From Lachnospiraceae bacterium (GTDB taxonomy: Bacteria; Bacillota; Clostridia; Lachnospirales; Lachnospiraceae): 54,279 nucleotides of DNA. Below, piece by piece: positions 46,414 to 54,185 of the stretch; position 1 is the first letter of the stretch, and each line of letters begins with the position of its first letter. The translations under genes and the position numbers were made by a program. The DNA is taken from the NCBI GenBank assembly GCA_030825115.1, contig JAPJQL010000026.1:1-54279 (forward strand). The letters run 5' to 3'. A model generated the notes under the pieces. That model worked only from the letters and a program-made list of their open reading frames with translations, did no database searches and was not told the origin of the DNA.

Positions 46414-47067
46414 CTATGACGTATGGTATTTCGCCAAATGATTTCTGTAGGAAACTTCCATGTTATTAAGCCTCGGTTTTATCCTTCTGATTTCTTTATC
46501 ATGTATGATAATTAATTCCCGATACCGAAGTTCATCTTCCCGCCCGTCATATAGAGCAGTGATCTTACGGTTCGTTTCCTGCTCCAGGACAATCCTCGTC
46601 TCTTTTACGACTAACTCCAGACTGGTGATCCGTTCGTCCAGATGGTTTATCTGCTCTCTCATACAACCCATTTGCTCATCCAACTGGTCTATATGCCCTT
46701 CCAGCTGATCCATTCGTCCTTCCAACTGGTCTATTCGCCCTTCCAACTGGTCCATTCGTCCTTCCAATTGGTCCATTCGTTCTTCCAATTGGTCCATTCG
46801 CTCTTCCAGACGGTCCATTCGTTCTTCCAACCGGTCCATTCGCTCTTCCAGACGGTCCATTCGTTCTTCCAACCGGTCCATTCGCTCTTCCAGACGATCC
46901 ATTCGTCCTTCTAACCGTTCTAAGCGCTCATCGATCCGGTCCAGCTTAATTCCCAGACCAAGAATCGAATTTTGCATATTCATCAAAATATCCCTTAATT
47001 CCGTGTCTATATTTTTCCCCTCCTTTCCTGTAGATTTTTCGCTCTCCAAGTAAGCAGAGTATAACAT
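46414..47067 (-). CDS. heptad-repeat coiled-coil protein
   Basis: After a short N-terminal part (TELRDILMNMQNSILGLGIKLDRIDERLERLEG) come about twelve near-identical heptads, mostly RMDRLEE or RMDQLEG. A variable helical region and a basic C-terminus (RIKPRLNNMEVSYRNHL) follow. It is predicted to be a single long coiled coil, cytoplasmic, without membrane segment or enzyme motif. The only ATG upstream of the repeats in a suitable place (47067) lacks a ribosome site. In contrast, AAAGGAGGGG lies eight bases before an ATA codon at 47008-47010, where IDTELRDIL begins. The true start may therefore be AUA or a mutated ATG. The repeats are also near-identical in DNA (see 46801-46884). Function unknown. 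Confidence 0.7.
   Translation of the reverse strand: MLYSAYLESEKSTGKEGKNIDTELRDILMNMQNSILGLGIKLDRIDERLERLEGRMDRLEERMDRLEERMDRLEERMDRLEERMDRLEERMDQLEERMDQLEGRMDQLEGRIDQLEGRMDQLEGHIDQLDEQMGCMREQINHLDERITSLELVVKETRIVLEQETNRKITALYDGREDELRYRELIIIHDKEIRRIKPRLNNMEVSYRNHLAKYHTS
46801..46884. repeat. exact 42-bp tandem duplication within 21-bp repeats
   Basis: Bases 46801-46842 and 46843-46884 are identical, and a third partial copy follows. They lie in a longer array of 21-bp units (about 46690-46920), each encoding one heptad. Identity at the DNA level points to recent slippage or recombination in frame. Confidence 0.92.
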
Positions 47068-47096
47068 ATCCAGAACCGGAATACAACTGAAAATTT

Positions 47097-47720
47097 CTAT
47101 GGGCGGATGATCTTGTCTGCCTGCATCATCGCTTCCACGATGTGGTACATATTGGTGACCTGCCCGACCATAAGCTTATCCGCACACCGGTAATAATCAA
47201 GGCAGGTGCCGCATGACAGAATCTCCACCCCCTGCGCCTCCATAGACTTTAAGTCGTCAAGTACCTCCGACTCCTCCGTAGTCCATTTGACGCCGCCATT
47301 ATAAAAAAGGATCTTCTCCGGCAGGGCATCCATCTGGCTCAGCGCATAGAGAAACCCCTTCATCAATACGGTTCCCAGACTGTCGTTTCCCCCGCCCATG
47401 GTTCCCGAGGCGATCACAACAATCTGGCGGGTTCTGGCCTCCGGGTGGCAGACTGCTGCCGGTTCCTGCTCTCCGGCGGCAGCTTCCCGCCCTTCACCAA
47501 ACCACATACGAACCACAAAATGTTTTTCTCCGGCTTTCCCGGACTTGCATGCACAATTCTGGCTTTTCGCCAGTTTTATCAGGTTCTGTACCGCTATCTC
47601 ATTGTCCACATGCACCTCCACAACAGTGCCCTCCGTGACATGATCAAGCTCCTTTTTCGCCTTCACTACCGGGATTGGGCAAGTATCTCCCATTGCGTCC
47701 ACTTTTATAATCTCACTCAT
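47097..47720 (-). CDS. yedF: sulfurtransferase-like selenium metabolism protein YedF
   Basis: Two domains in 207 residues. The N-terminal TusA/SirA-like domain (residues 1-72) has the CPxP signature in AMGDTCPIPVVKAKKEL. After a linker comes a DsrE-like domain (residues 98-205) with VIASGTMGGGNDSLGTVLMKGFLYAL and GVEILSCGTCLDYY. This fusion is the YedF family, found with selenium metabolism genes in many anaerobes. Its reaction is not settled. No selenium gene lies in the window. It has GGAGG before the ATG at 47720 and its own promoter overlapping the end of thiD. Confidence 0.9.
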   Translation of the reverse strand: MSEIIKVDAMGDTCPIPVVKAKKELDHVTEGTVVEVHVDNEIAVQNLIKLAKSQNCACKSGKAGEKHFVVRMWFGEGREAAAGEQEPAAVCHPEARTRQIVVIASGTMGGGNDSLGTVLMKGFLYALSQMDALPEKILFYNGGVKWTTEESEVLDDLKSMEAQGVEILSCGTCLDYYRCADKLMVGQVTNMYHIVEAMMQADKIIRP

Positions 47721-47783
47721 ACCGAACCTCCATTTCCCGGAATCTGTTCCGTTTCCCTTCCCAGTTCCTGATATAATAGTTCG

Positions 47784-47812
47784 ATTATACTTTACTTTTT
47801 ATGGAAAAGCAA
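47784..47812 (-). promoter_or_regulatory. promoter of yedF
   Basis: Minus strand TTGCTT (47807-47812), 17-base spacer, TATAAT (47784-47789). It overlaps the last codons of thiD, so yedF can be expressed apart from the thiamin operon. Confidence 0.65.
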
Positions 47813-48585
47813 TGGTCGAGCGGTCCGCTCCCCCGTCCCAGATCAAGCCCGGAAGACAGCGCATCGGACAAATACGCCTTGGCATCCCGTACGCTTTCCT
47901 CCATCGTCCTGCCACTGGCCAGACCGCAGGCGATGGCGCTTGATAAGGTACAGCCGGTCCCGTGCGTGTTGGGATTTTCAATTCTTTTTCCGTAAAACCA
48001 GACCACTGCCCCATTCCGGTACAAAATATCATTGGCCGTTTCCACCTGGTGCCCGCCCTTGACCAGGACAGCGCCACCATAACGTTTTCCAATCAGCTCT
48101 GCTGCCCGCTCCATGTCCCTTTCAGAACTTATTTTCATTCCGGCCAACAGCTCCGCTTCCGGGATATTGGGCGTCATGACTGCCGCCATCGGAAACAGCC
48201 GCTCTGCCAGCACCTCGATTGCATCCGCAGCGAGAAGACGGCTCCCGCTGGTGGAAACCATCACAGGGTCCAGCACGATGTTCTCTGCCCCATACTCCTT
48301 TAGTTTATCTGCGATCGTACAGATAATATCCTTTTGCGACACCATGCCAATCTTCACTGCGTCCGGCACGATGTCCTTAAAAATACAGTCCATCTGGTTT
48401 GCCACGAATTCCGGCTCCACATCCATAATCCCATAAACGCCCGTGGTATTCTGTGCTGTCAGGGCCGTGATGACACTCATGCCGTAAACGCCAAGTGACG
48501 TCATGGTCTTTAGATCTGCCTGAATCCCCGCGCCCCCGCTGCAGTCCGAGCCTGCTATGCTTAAGACTTTTTTCCTCTCATTCAT
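47785..48585 (-). CDS. thiD: hydroxymethylpyrimidine/phosphomethylpyrimidine kinase
   Basis: Phosphorylates HMP and then HMP-P to HMP-PP for thiamin synthesis, a ribokinase-fold enzyme. The start KKVLSIAGSDCSGGAGIQADLKTM is the family signature. ALTAQNTTGVYGI follows, and the ATP/anion-hole motif is NTHGTGCTLSSAIACGLASG near the C-terminus. At 266 residues it is complete. It is the last gene of the thiC operon, eight bases after thiE. Confidence 0.95.
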   Translation of the reverse strand: MNERKKVLSIAGSDCSGGAGIQADLKTMTSLGVYGMSVITALTAQNTTGVYGIMDVEPEFVANQMDCIFKDIVPDAVKIGMVSQKDIICTIADKLKEYGAENIVLDPVMVSTSGSRLLAADAIEVLAERLFPMAAVMTPNIPEAELLAGMKISSERDMERAAELIGKRYGGAVLVKGGHQVETANDILYRNGAVVWFYGKRIENPNTHGTGCTLSSAIACGLASGRTMEESVRDAKAYLSDALSSGLDLGRGSGPLDHCFSIKSKV

Positions 48586-48592
48586 ACTGCTT

Positions 48593-49228
48593 TTACTCCA
48601 TCTTCGTAATCATGTATGCAGATTTTTTCAGGCTTTGTACCGCTGCCCCGATATCTTCTGCCCCAAATATTCCCGAAACCACGGCTGCTCCTGCCACTCC
48701 GCTTCCCGCAAGCTGCATGATATTCCCCTGGTTGATTCCACCGATTGCAACGACCGGAATCGAAACAGCAGACGTAATCTCCCTAAGCCTCTCCATCGTC
48801 ATCGGACGGGCATCCTTTTTCGTAGACGAACCAAATACCGCGCCGGAACCAAGATAATCCGCCCCCTGCGCCTGCGCCCGAAGCGCCTGCTCCACGGTCT
48901 TTGCCGTCACGCCCAGGATCTTATCCTTCCCCAGAAGCCTGCGAACCTCGGCGGCGTCCTGGTCTCCCTGCCCCACATGAACGCCGTCTGCTCCGCTTGC
49001 AAGCGCCACCGTTACATTGTCATTGATAATCAGGGGAACTCCGTACCGGGAAATCAGCGCTTTGACCCGTCTCGCCTCTTCGGTAAACTCCGCCTCTGTC
49101 ATCTCTTTTTCCCGGAGCTGCACCAGGGTCACCCCCGCTTTTACCGCTTCCTCAATCTGCTGCTCCAGAGATTTTTTTCCCGTCCATGCGCGATCCGTGA
49201 CCGCATACAATAACAGATCAAACTTCAT
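48593..49228 (-). CDS. thiE: thiamin-phosphate synthase
   Basis: Joins HMP-PP and thiazole phosphate to thiamin phosphate, a TIM-barrel enzyme of 211 residues. Family motifs: LLYAVTDRAWTG at the start, GVTLVQLREKEM, PLIINDNVTVALASGADGVHVGQGDQD and GVTAKTVEQALRAQAQGADYLGSGAVFGSSTKKDA. The C-terminal PVVAIGGINQGN completes the phosphate site. The ATG at 49226-49228 overlaps the thiM stop by 11 bases; the longer open frame upstream is inside thiM. Confidence 0.95.
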   Translation of the reverse strand: MKFDLLLYAVTDRAWTGKKSLEQQIEEAVKAGVTLVQLREKEMTEAEFTEEARRVKALISRYGVPLIINDNVTVALASGADGVHVGQGDQDAAEVRRLLGKDKILGVTAKTVEQALRAQAQGADYLGSGAVFGSSTKKDARPMTMERLREITSAVSIPVVAIGGINQGNIMQLAGSGVAGAAVVSGIFGAEDIGAAVQSLKKSAYMITKME

Positions 49229-50111
49229 ATCGCACCTCTTTTTGTACCTGCCCGTCATCAAGTTTGCTGAAAGCATCCATAAAATATGCCCGAAAACTTC
49301 CGGTCCCCCCATGTTCTGCCGCCACGCGCGCGTATGCAGCTTCCCCACAGATTCCATGCGCTGCAGCTGCATAGACCGCCGCCCCAAAACGTTCCTCACT
49401 GGAAGAAACAGCCATCAGGGCGGCAAGGATTCCGTCAAGCATACAACCTGTGCCCGTAATCCTCGCCATCATGGAATGACCGTTTTTCACCGCACAGACC
49501 TGTTCGTTCTTGGCGATCAGATCCGTCTCTCCCGTCATCACAATGACGGCCTTTGTCTCCCGGCTTAGAAAACGGAGTGTTGCAAAGGTGCTCTCCCTGT
49601 TATCTTCCGTCACCTTTTCCCGTTCATCCGCATCGACACCACAAGAATAAATCTGGATGTGCGGCGGTTTTCTCTCGCCCACGTGCTGGCCGTGCTCCGC
49701 CAGGTATCCGGCAAGCGTCCTGATTTCCGATGCATTTCCCCTGATGACCGTTAAGGGTACCTCCTTAAGAATGCGAAGCGCCGTCTCCGTCCGGAATGCA
49801 GACGCCCCTGCGCCTACCGGGTCAAAGATTACCGGATGCCCCAGCTGCGCCGCCAGCTTCCCTGCAACCAGCATGGATTCCACGACCGGCTCCCGGAGTG
49901 TCCCGATATTCAGCACCAGCGCCCGGCTTAAGCGGGTGATATCCTCCACCTCCCGCAATTCGTCTGCCATCACCGGAGACGCTCCGACAGCAAGAATCAT
50001 GTTTGCCACATCACCGGCAGTCACATAGTTGGTAATGCAGTGGACCAGCGGGCGCTGTCTGCGTACCTCCTGAATCAGATCCCGTTTTGGCAGTATCTCA
50101 TGGCGAATCAT
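49218..50111 (-). CDS. thiM: hydroxyethylthiazole kinase
   Basis: Phosphorylates 5-(2-hydroxyethyl)-4-methylthiazole, the salvage route to the thiazole half of thiamin. It is a ribokinase-like enzyme of 297 residues. RPLVHCITNYVTAGDVANMILAVGASPVMAD is the typical N-terminus. VIFDPVGAGASAFRT and VIRGNASEIRTLAG surround the thiazole site, and ITGTGCMLDGILAALMA holds the anion hole. The ATG at 50111 overlaps the thiW stop (ATGA). Its place next to thiW indicates uptake followed by phosphorylation of thiazole. Confidence 0.95.
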   Translation of the reverse strand: MIRHEILPKRDLIQEVRRQRPLVHCITNYVTAGDVANMILAVGASPVMADELREVEDITRLSRALVLNIGTLREPVVESMLVAGKLAAQLGHPVIFDPVGAGASAFRTETALRILKEVPLTVIRGNASEIRTLAGYLAEHGQHVGERKPPHIQIYSCGVDADEREKVTEDNRESTFATLRFLSRETKAVIVMTGETDLIAKNEQVCAVKNGHSMMARITGTGCMLDGILAALMAVSSSEERFGAAVYAAAAHGICGEAAYARVAAEHGGTGSFRAYFMDAFSKLDDGQVQKEVRYEV

Positions 50112-50629
50112 CCTCTGACATCCTCCCCCTCCAGCATATGGCTCAGGTAGGTAAATGCCCCCGATTTATAGAGCGCTCCGATCAGAACGACTGCGATCGC
50201 CGTTCCACATGCCGTACTCATCAGAAACGGCAGAACGTATGCAAACAGAGCCGCCTCTTTCCCCATCAGCATCGTTGCCACCGGATAACACAAAATGCCG
50301 CCAAGGATGCCTGTCCCGAAGACCTCCCCTGCATAGGCAGCCGTCAGCTTTCCTGTGTACTGGTAAAGAATCCCGCACAGCAGCGCGCCTACCATGCTTC
50401 CCGGAAATGCCAGCAGGCTTCCGGTCCCCATCAGATTGCGGATCAGGGACGTGCAAAATGCCATCGCCACCCCATACACCGGACCTAAAAACACGCCTGC
50501 GATCACGTTGCACAAATGCTGGATCGGAAAGCATTTGGATGCCCCGATCGGAATCGAAAAGCTGGATAATGATACCGCCACTGCCACCAGCATCCCACTT
50601 ACTACAATCTTTTTCGTATTTAACTTCAT
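50108..50629 (-). CDS. thiW: ThiW family thiazole transporter component
   Basis: A small membrane protein of 173 residues with about six hydrophobic helices. It begins KIVVSGMLVAVAVSLSSFSIPIGASKCFP and continues QHLCNVIAGVFLGPVYGVAMAFCTSLIRNLMGTGSLLAFPGSMVGALLCG, the ThiW pattern. ThiW proteins are predicted substrate-binding (S) components of ECF-type vitamin transporters for the thiazole precursor; the shared ATPase module is not in this window. The ATG at 50627-50629 follows GAGGAGG by eight bases. It lies between thiC and thiM under the TPP riboswitch. Confidence 0.92.
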   Translation of the reverse strand: MKLNTKKIVVSGMLVAVAVSLSSFSIPIGASKCFPIQHLCNVIAGVFLGPVYGVAMAFCTSLIRNLMGTGSLLAFPGSMVGALLCGILYQYTGKLTAAYAGEVFGTGILGGILCYPVATMLMGKEAALFAYVLPFLMSTACGTAIAVVLIGALYKSGAFTYLSHMLEGEDVRG

Positions 50630-50685
50630 CAATGTTTCCTCCTCAAGTTTTCATTCAGATGATTCTGTGTTCTTTGTCTGCCCCA

Positions 50686-51999
50686 TCATTCATCATAAAT
50701 GCTGACGATCTCACCTTCCAGAATCCGGTTCATGTTTTTCACCGCGCAGAAATTCCCGCACATGGAGCAGGTGTCTTCCTTCTCCGGCTTTGCCGCCTCC
50801 CGGTAGGCCCGCGGCTTTTCCGAATCAATCGCCAGTTCAAACATTCCGTCCCAGTCCAGGTTCTTCCTGGCCGTACTCATCGCTTTATCCCAGTCCTTTA
50901 CGCCTTTCACGCCTTTGGCGATATCCGCCGCGTGAGCCGCTATCTTTGCCGCGATGATTCCTTCTTTCACATCATTTACATCCGGCAGCCTGAGATGCTC
51001 CGCCGGGGTCACATAACATAAAAAGGAAGCGCCGCTCGCAGCGGCCACCGCGCCGCCGATCGCCGCCGTGATGTGGTCATACCCCGGCGCCACGTCTGTC
51101 ACCAGCGGTCCCAGCACATAGAACGGCGCCCCCTTGCAGATGGTCTGCTGTATCTTCATATTGGCAGCGATCTGGTCGAGAGGCATATGCCCCGGTCCTT
51201 CGATCATGACCTGCACATCCTTTTCCCATGCCCGCCTTGTCAGCTCCCCGAGCGTGATCAGTTCTTCTATCTGGGAGATATCCGACGCATCCTCGATGCA
51301 GCCCGGACGGCACGCATCCCCAAGGCTCATCGTCACGTCATACTCCCGGCAGATATCCAGAATCCGGTCATAATGCTCATAAAACGGATTTTCCTCCCCC
51401 GTCATCTCCATCCAGGCAAAGATGATGGAGCCGCCGCGGGACACGATATTTGTCAGCCGTTTATTTTCCTTAAACCGCTGCGCCGTATTTTTATTGATTC
51501 CCACATGAATGGTCATAAAATCCACACCGTCCTGCGCATGCATCTCCACGATCCGGATCCATTCTTCCGAAGTGATCTCCTTCAGAGGCTTGTGATAATA
51601 TACCACCGCATCATAGATCGGAACCGTCCCGATCATCGCCGGGCACTCCGCCGTCAGCTTCCTGCGGAACTTTCTGGTATCGCCGAAAGAACTCAGGTCC
51701 ATGATGGATTCTGCCCCCATCCTGACCGCATCCTGAACCTTTTCCATCTCCATATCCATGTCCTTCCAGTCCCTGGACGTGCCCAGATTGACATTGATCT
51801 TGGTTTTCAGCATGGAACCGATGGCATTTGGCTCAATGCTGGTATGCAGCCGGTTGCAGGGGATGATGACCTTTCCCTCCGCGATCAGCCCCATCATCTC
51901 CTGCGGGTCCATCTGCTCCTTTTTTGCCGCGGCTGCCATCTCCTCTGTGAGGATTCCTTTTCTCGCCGCATCCATCTGTGTCGTGTACTCTCTCATCCT
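50686..51999 (-). CDS. thiC: phosphomethylpyrimidine synthase
   Basis: A radical-SAM-like enzyme that rearranges aminoimidazole ribotide to HMP-P. It has 437 residues, the short form found in clostridia. NLGTSRDWKDMDMEMEKVQDAVRMGAESIMDLS and ECPAMIGTVPIYDAV lie in the barrel. MIEGPGHMPLDQI and YHITAAIGGA-like motifs (PGYDHITAAIGGAVAAASGASFLCYVTPAEHL) follow. The C-terminal cluster motif C-x2-C-x4-C is in DTCSMCGNFCAVKN. The ATG at 51997-51999 has GAGAGGAG upstream. It is the first gene of the operon, controlled by a TPP riboswitch. Confidence 0.96.
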   Translation of the reverse strand, partial: RMREYTTQMDAARKGILTEEMAAAAKKEQMDPQEMMGLIAEGKVIIPCNRLHTSIEPNAIGSMLKTKINVNLGTSRDWKDMDMEMEKVQDAVRMGAESIMDLSSFGDTRKFRRKLTAECPAMIGTVPIYDAVVYYHKPLKEITSEEWIRIVEMHAQDGVDFMTIHVGINKNTAQRFKENKRLTNIVSRGGSIIFAWMEMTGEENPFYEHYDRILDICREYDVTMSLGDACRPGCIEDASDISQIEELITLGELTRRAWEKDVQVMIEGPGHMPLDQIAANMKIQQTICKGAPFYVLGPLVTDVAPGYDHITAAIGGAVAAASGASFLCYVTPAEHLRLPDVNDVKEGIIAAKIAAHAADIAKGVKGVKDWDKAMSTARKNLDWDGMFELAIDSEKPRAYREAAKPEKEDTCSMCGNFCAVKNMNRILEGEIVSIYDE

Positions 52000-52069
52000 G
52001 TACTCCTCTCTTTTTTCCATGATCCGCCTGCTCTTGGAAACGCCGGATTACATGAGAGTGCTTTTTTAC

Positions 52070-52126
52070 AACAAAACAAAAAAGACGGCTCCCATGTAAG
52101 AATCTCTACTCACACAGGATGCCGCC
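52070..52126 (-). terminator. riboswitch expression platform terminator before thiC
   Basis: Arms 52109-52126 and 52084-52100 form a long imperfect stem on the minus strand, followed by a U-rich tract (52083-52070). This is the off-state terminator of the TPP riboswitch. Confidence 0.8.
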
Positions 52127-52160
52127 ATTTATAAAAGCCTGCACCTTATCTTGCATATGA

Positions 52161-52243
52161 TCCCTACGTTGGCATTACCCAAATCAGGTTATATAGGTCG
52201 AAGTTGATGACTTCCTCTCAGCCCGCACACGAGCTCCCTGTTG
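52161..52243 (-). promoter_or_regulatory. TPP riboswitch aptamer (THI element)
   Basis: The minus strand shows the conserved blocks in order: CAGGGAGC, GGGCTGAGAGGA (the CTGAGA core), AACCTGATTTGGGTAATGCC and CGTAGGGA. TPP binding would favour the terminator at 52070-52126 and switch off thiC-thiW-thiM-thiE-thiD. Confidence 0.96.
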
Positions 52244-52271
52244 TTATTATCATGTTTTTTGTTACGTAGAT

Positions 52272-52300
52272 AGTTTAGCACGATTGCCCGGATCTGTCCA
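52272..52300 (-). promoter_or_regulatory. promoter of thiamin operon
   Basis: Minus strand TGGACA (52295-52300), 17-base spacer, TAAACT (52272-52277). It lies between the end of mgtE and the riboswitch; only moderate consensus match. Confidence 0.5.
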
Positions 52301-52312
52301 GTATCTTTCCCT

Positions 52313-53665
52313 TCACACCAGATTCAGCAGATGGCTCGCCAGCTGGAAATAGATCACCAGGCTGAACGCATCCACAATCGTCGTGATAAGCGGAGCCGCC
52401 ATGATCGCCGGGTCCAGCTTCAGCACTTTTGCCACGATCGGAAGCACACAGCCGATCGTCTTCGCCAGCAGTACGGTTGCAAACAAGCTGAGCACGACCG
52501 TAAGACATATCATCTCGCTGCCCGGGTACATGATCACCAGCCGGATATAGTTGACAAGCCCAAGGATCGCCCCAACCACCAGACCGACCCGCAGCTCTTT
52601 CCACACCACCCGGAAGATATCGGACGGCTCAATCTCCCCGACTGCCATACCACGGATGATCAAGGTGCTGCTCTGACTTCCCGCATTTCCCCCGGTATCG
52701 GTGAGCATCGGGATAAAGGTGACAAGCAGAGGAATCAGCGCAAAGGCATTTTCATATTTTGCAAGGATTCCTCCCGTGACCATACTGCTGACCATAAGCA
52801 CCAAAAGCCATACGATCCTGTTTTTTGCAAGCTGCATTACGCTGGTTTTCAGATATGGCTTCTCACTTGGCGCCATTGCCGCCATCTTCTCGAAATCCTC
52901 CGTAGCCTCCTGTTCCATGACGTCCACGATATCATCGACCGTCACGATCCCCACCAGCCGGTTTTCCTGGTCTACGACCGGAAGGCTGAGAAGGTCATAT
53001 TTTGTAAACTGTTCCAATACCTCTTCCTGGTCGTCCGTCGTCACCGCTTTGATCACATGGGTATCCATAATATCACGCAGCACGGTCTCATAAGGGTTCA
53101 TCAAAAGATCCTTGACCGTCACGACGCCCTCAAGCGTCCGTTTCGCATCCATCACATAGCAGGTGTATATCGTCTCCTTGTCCACCCCATGTTTCCGGAT
53201 ATAGGCAAATGCCTCTTCCACCGTCATCTGCTGCTTCAGCCCCACATATTCCGCAGTCATGATGCTGCCCGCGCTGTTCTCCGGATAATTCAAAAACTGG
53301 TTGATCAGGTTTCTTGTCTCCGGCGTCGCGATCTTCAGCACTCGCTTGACCACATTGGCAGGAAGTTCCTCCATCATATCCACCGCATCATCCACGTAAA
53401 GATCCTCAATGATGTATTTTAACTCCACATCCCCGATGCTGTTGATGATATGGCGCTGGTCTTCCGGCTCAAGACAGGCAAATACCTCGCTGCTCAGCTC
53501 CTTCGGAAGCATACGGAACACCACGACCTTTTTCTCGGCGTCCAGCCCATCGATGAACTCCGCAATATCCTGCTCATTCATCTCAACCAGCTGCTCCTTC
53601 AGGCGGCGGAACTGGCGCTCCCCGGCAAGCCTGATCAACTCCTCCAGATTCATCTGCTCCTGCAT
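52313..53665 (-). CDS. mgtE: magnesium transporter MgtE
   Basis: A homodimeric Mg2+ channel of 450 residues. The acidic N domain (superhelical, residues 10-130) has EDQRHIINSIGDVELKYIIEDLYVDDAVDMMEELP. A CBS pair follows (MTAEYVGLKQQMTVEEAFAYIR, then VVTVKDLLMNPYE and LPVVDQENRLVGIVTVDDIVDVMEQEA). Together they act as the Mg2+ sensor. Five helices form the pore, including the signature PLLVTFIPMLTDTGGNAGSQSSTLIIRGMA. The ATG at 53665 has GCAGGAGG. It lies 18 bases after the C_GCAxxG_C_C gene and is probably co-transcribed with it. No Mg-sensing riboswitch was seen. Confidence 0.96.
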   Translation of the reverse strand: MQEQMNLEELIRLAGERQFRRLKEQLVEMNEQDIAEFIDGLDAEKKVVVFRMLPKELSSEVFACLEPEDQRHIINSIGDVELKYIIEDLYVDDAVDMMEELPANVVKRVLKIATPETRNLINQFLNYPENSAGSIMTAEYVGLKQQMTVEEAFAYIRKHGVDKETIYTCYVMDAKRTLEGVVTVKDLLMNPYETVLRDIMDTHVIKAVTTDDQEEVLEQFTKYDLLSLPVVDQENRLVGIVTVDDIVDVMEQEATEDFEKMAAMAPSEKPYLKTSVMQLAKNRIVWLLVLMVSSMVTGGILAKYENAFALIPLLVTFIPMLTDTGGNAGSQSSTLIIRGMAVGEIEPSDIFRVVWKELRVGLVVGAILGLVNYIRLVIMYPGSEMICLTVVLSLFATVLLAKTIGCVLPIVAKVLKLDPAIMAAPLITTIVDAFSLVIYFQLASHLLNLV

Positions 53666-53683
53666 AGAAACACCTCCTGCTGT

Positions 53684-54112
53684 TTATTTAAGCGATTCTC
53701 CCTTCGACTCAAACAGGACCTCTTCCGCAAGCCTGGCCGCGTCCCGGATACACTCGGAACAGGGAAGCAGCACCTTACCTGTGTCCACGCCTTTCAGCGT
53801 CCGGCACACGATTGACTGGTTCTTCTCTTCAAACTGCTTTACGATCTCCTTAGACAGCTGACAAGACAATGCCTTGCTGTCCGGCTTATCCAAATGTCCG
53901 GTACTCTGTTTCATGCCGGCAAGGATACAGGCTCCTGTCACCGCGCCGCATGTTCCCTCCATACAGCCCATGCCAAGCCCCAGCGCCTCCGTCATTTTAA
54001 ACATCGTCTCTTCTTCTACTCCTACCAGGTCGCAGTAGGTGCATGCTACCGACTGGGCGCAGTTATAACCTTTGTCATGACGTTTGATCGTCTCCTCTAT
54101 TCTGGTTTCCAT
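53684..54112 (-). CDS. C_GCAxxG_C_C family redox-type protein
   Basis: A protein of 142 residues. The family pattern is visible: a first Cys pair in GYNCAQSVACTYCDL, the core GLGMGCMEGTCGAVTGACILAG (G-C-x-x-G-x-C-G-A-x-x-G), and later Cys in LSCQLSK, SIVCRTLKG and LLPCSECIRDAARLAEEVL. Many conserved cysteines suggest Fe-S binding or redox activity, but the function of the family is not established. It is the first gene of a likely two-gene unit with mgtE. The ATG at 54112 has AGGAG rather far upstream. A strong promoter lies at 54157-54185. Confidence 0.87.
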   Translation of the reverse strand: METRIEETIKRHDKGYNCAQSVACTYCDLVGVEEETMFKMTEALGLGMGCMEGTCGAVTGACILAGMKQSTGHLDKPDSKALSCQLSKEIVKQFEEKNQSIVCRTLKGVDTGKVLLPCSECIRDAARLAEEVLFESKGESLK

Positions 54113-54156
54113 ACAGATCTGTCTCCTGTCTTATTTATTTTATCCACTGCCCGTCT

Positions 54157-54185
54157 ATTATACTTCTTTCCTCTCCGTTTGCCAA
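54157..54185 (-). promoter_or_regulatory. promoter of C_GCAxxG_C_C-mgtE unit
   Basis: Minus strand TTGGCA (54180-54185), 17-base spacer, consensus TATAAT (54157-54162); leader of about 40 bases. Confidence 0.75.

Noticed and set aside
46642..46914. Plus-strand frame of repeated FQLVHS units
   Set aside because: It is the antisense shadow of the heptad repeats in the coiled-coil gene.
46690..46920. CRISPR-like regular repeats
   Set aside because: The period is 21 bp without spacers and it encodes heptads in frame; this is a coding tandem repeat.
51073..52134. 353-codon plus-strand frame opposite thiC
   Set aside because: Shadow frame; it even runs into the TPP riboswitch region on the other strand.
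54113..54160. Magnesium (M-box) riboswitch for mgtE
   Set aside because: The leader is only about 40 bases and mgtE is the second gene; no M-box motifs are visible.
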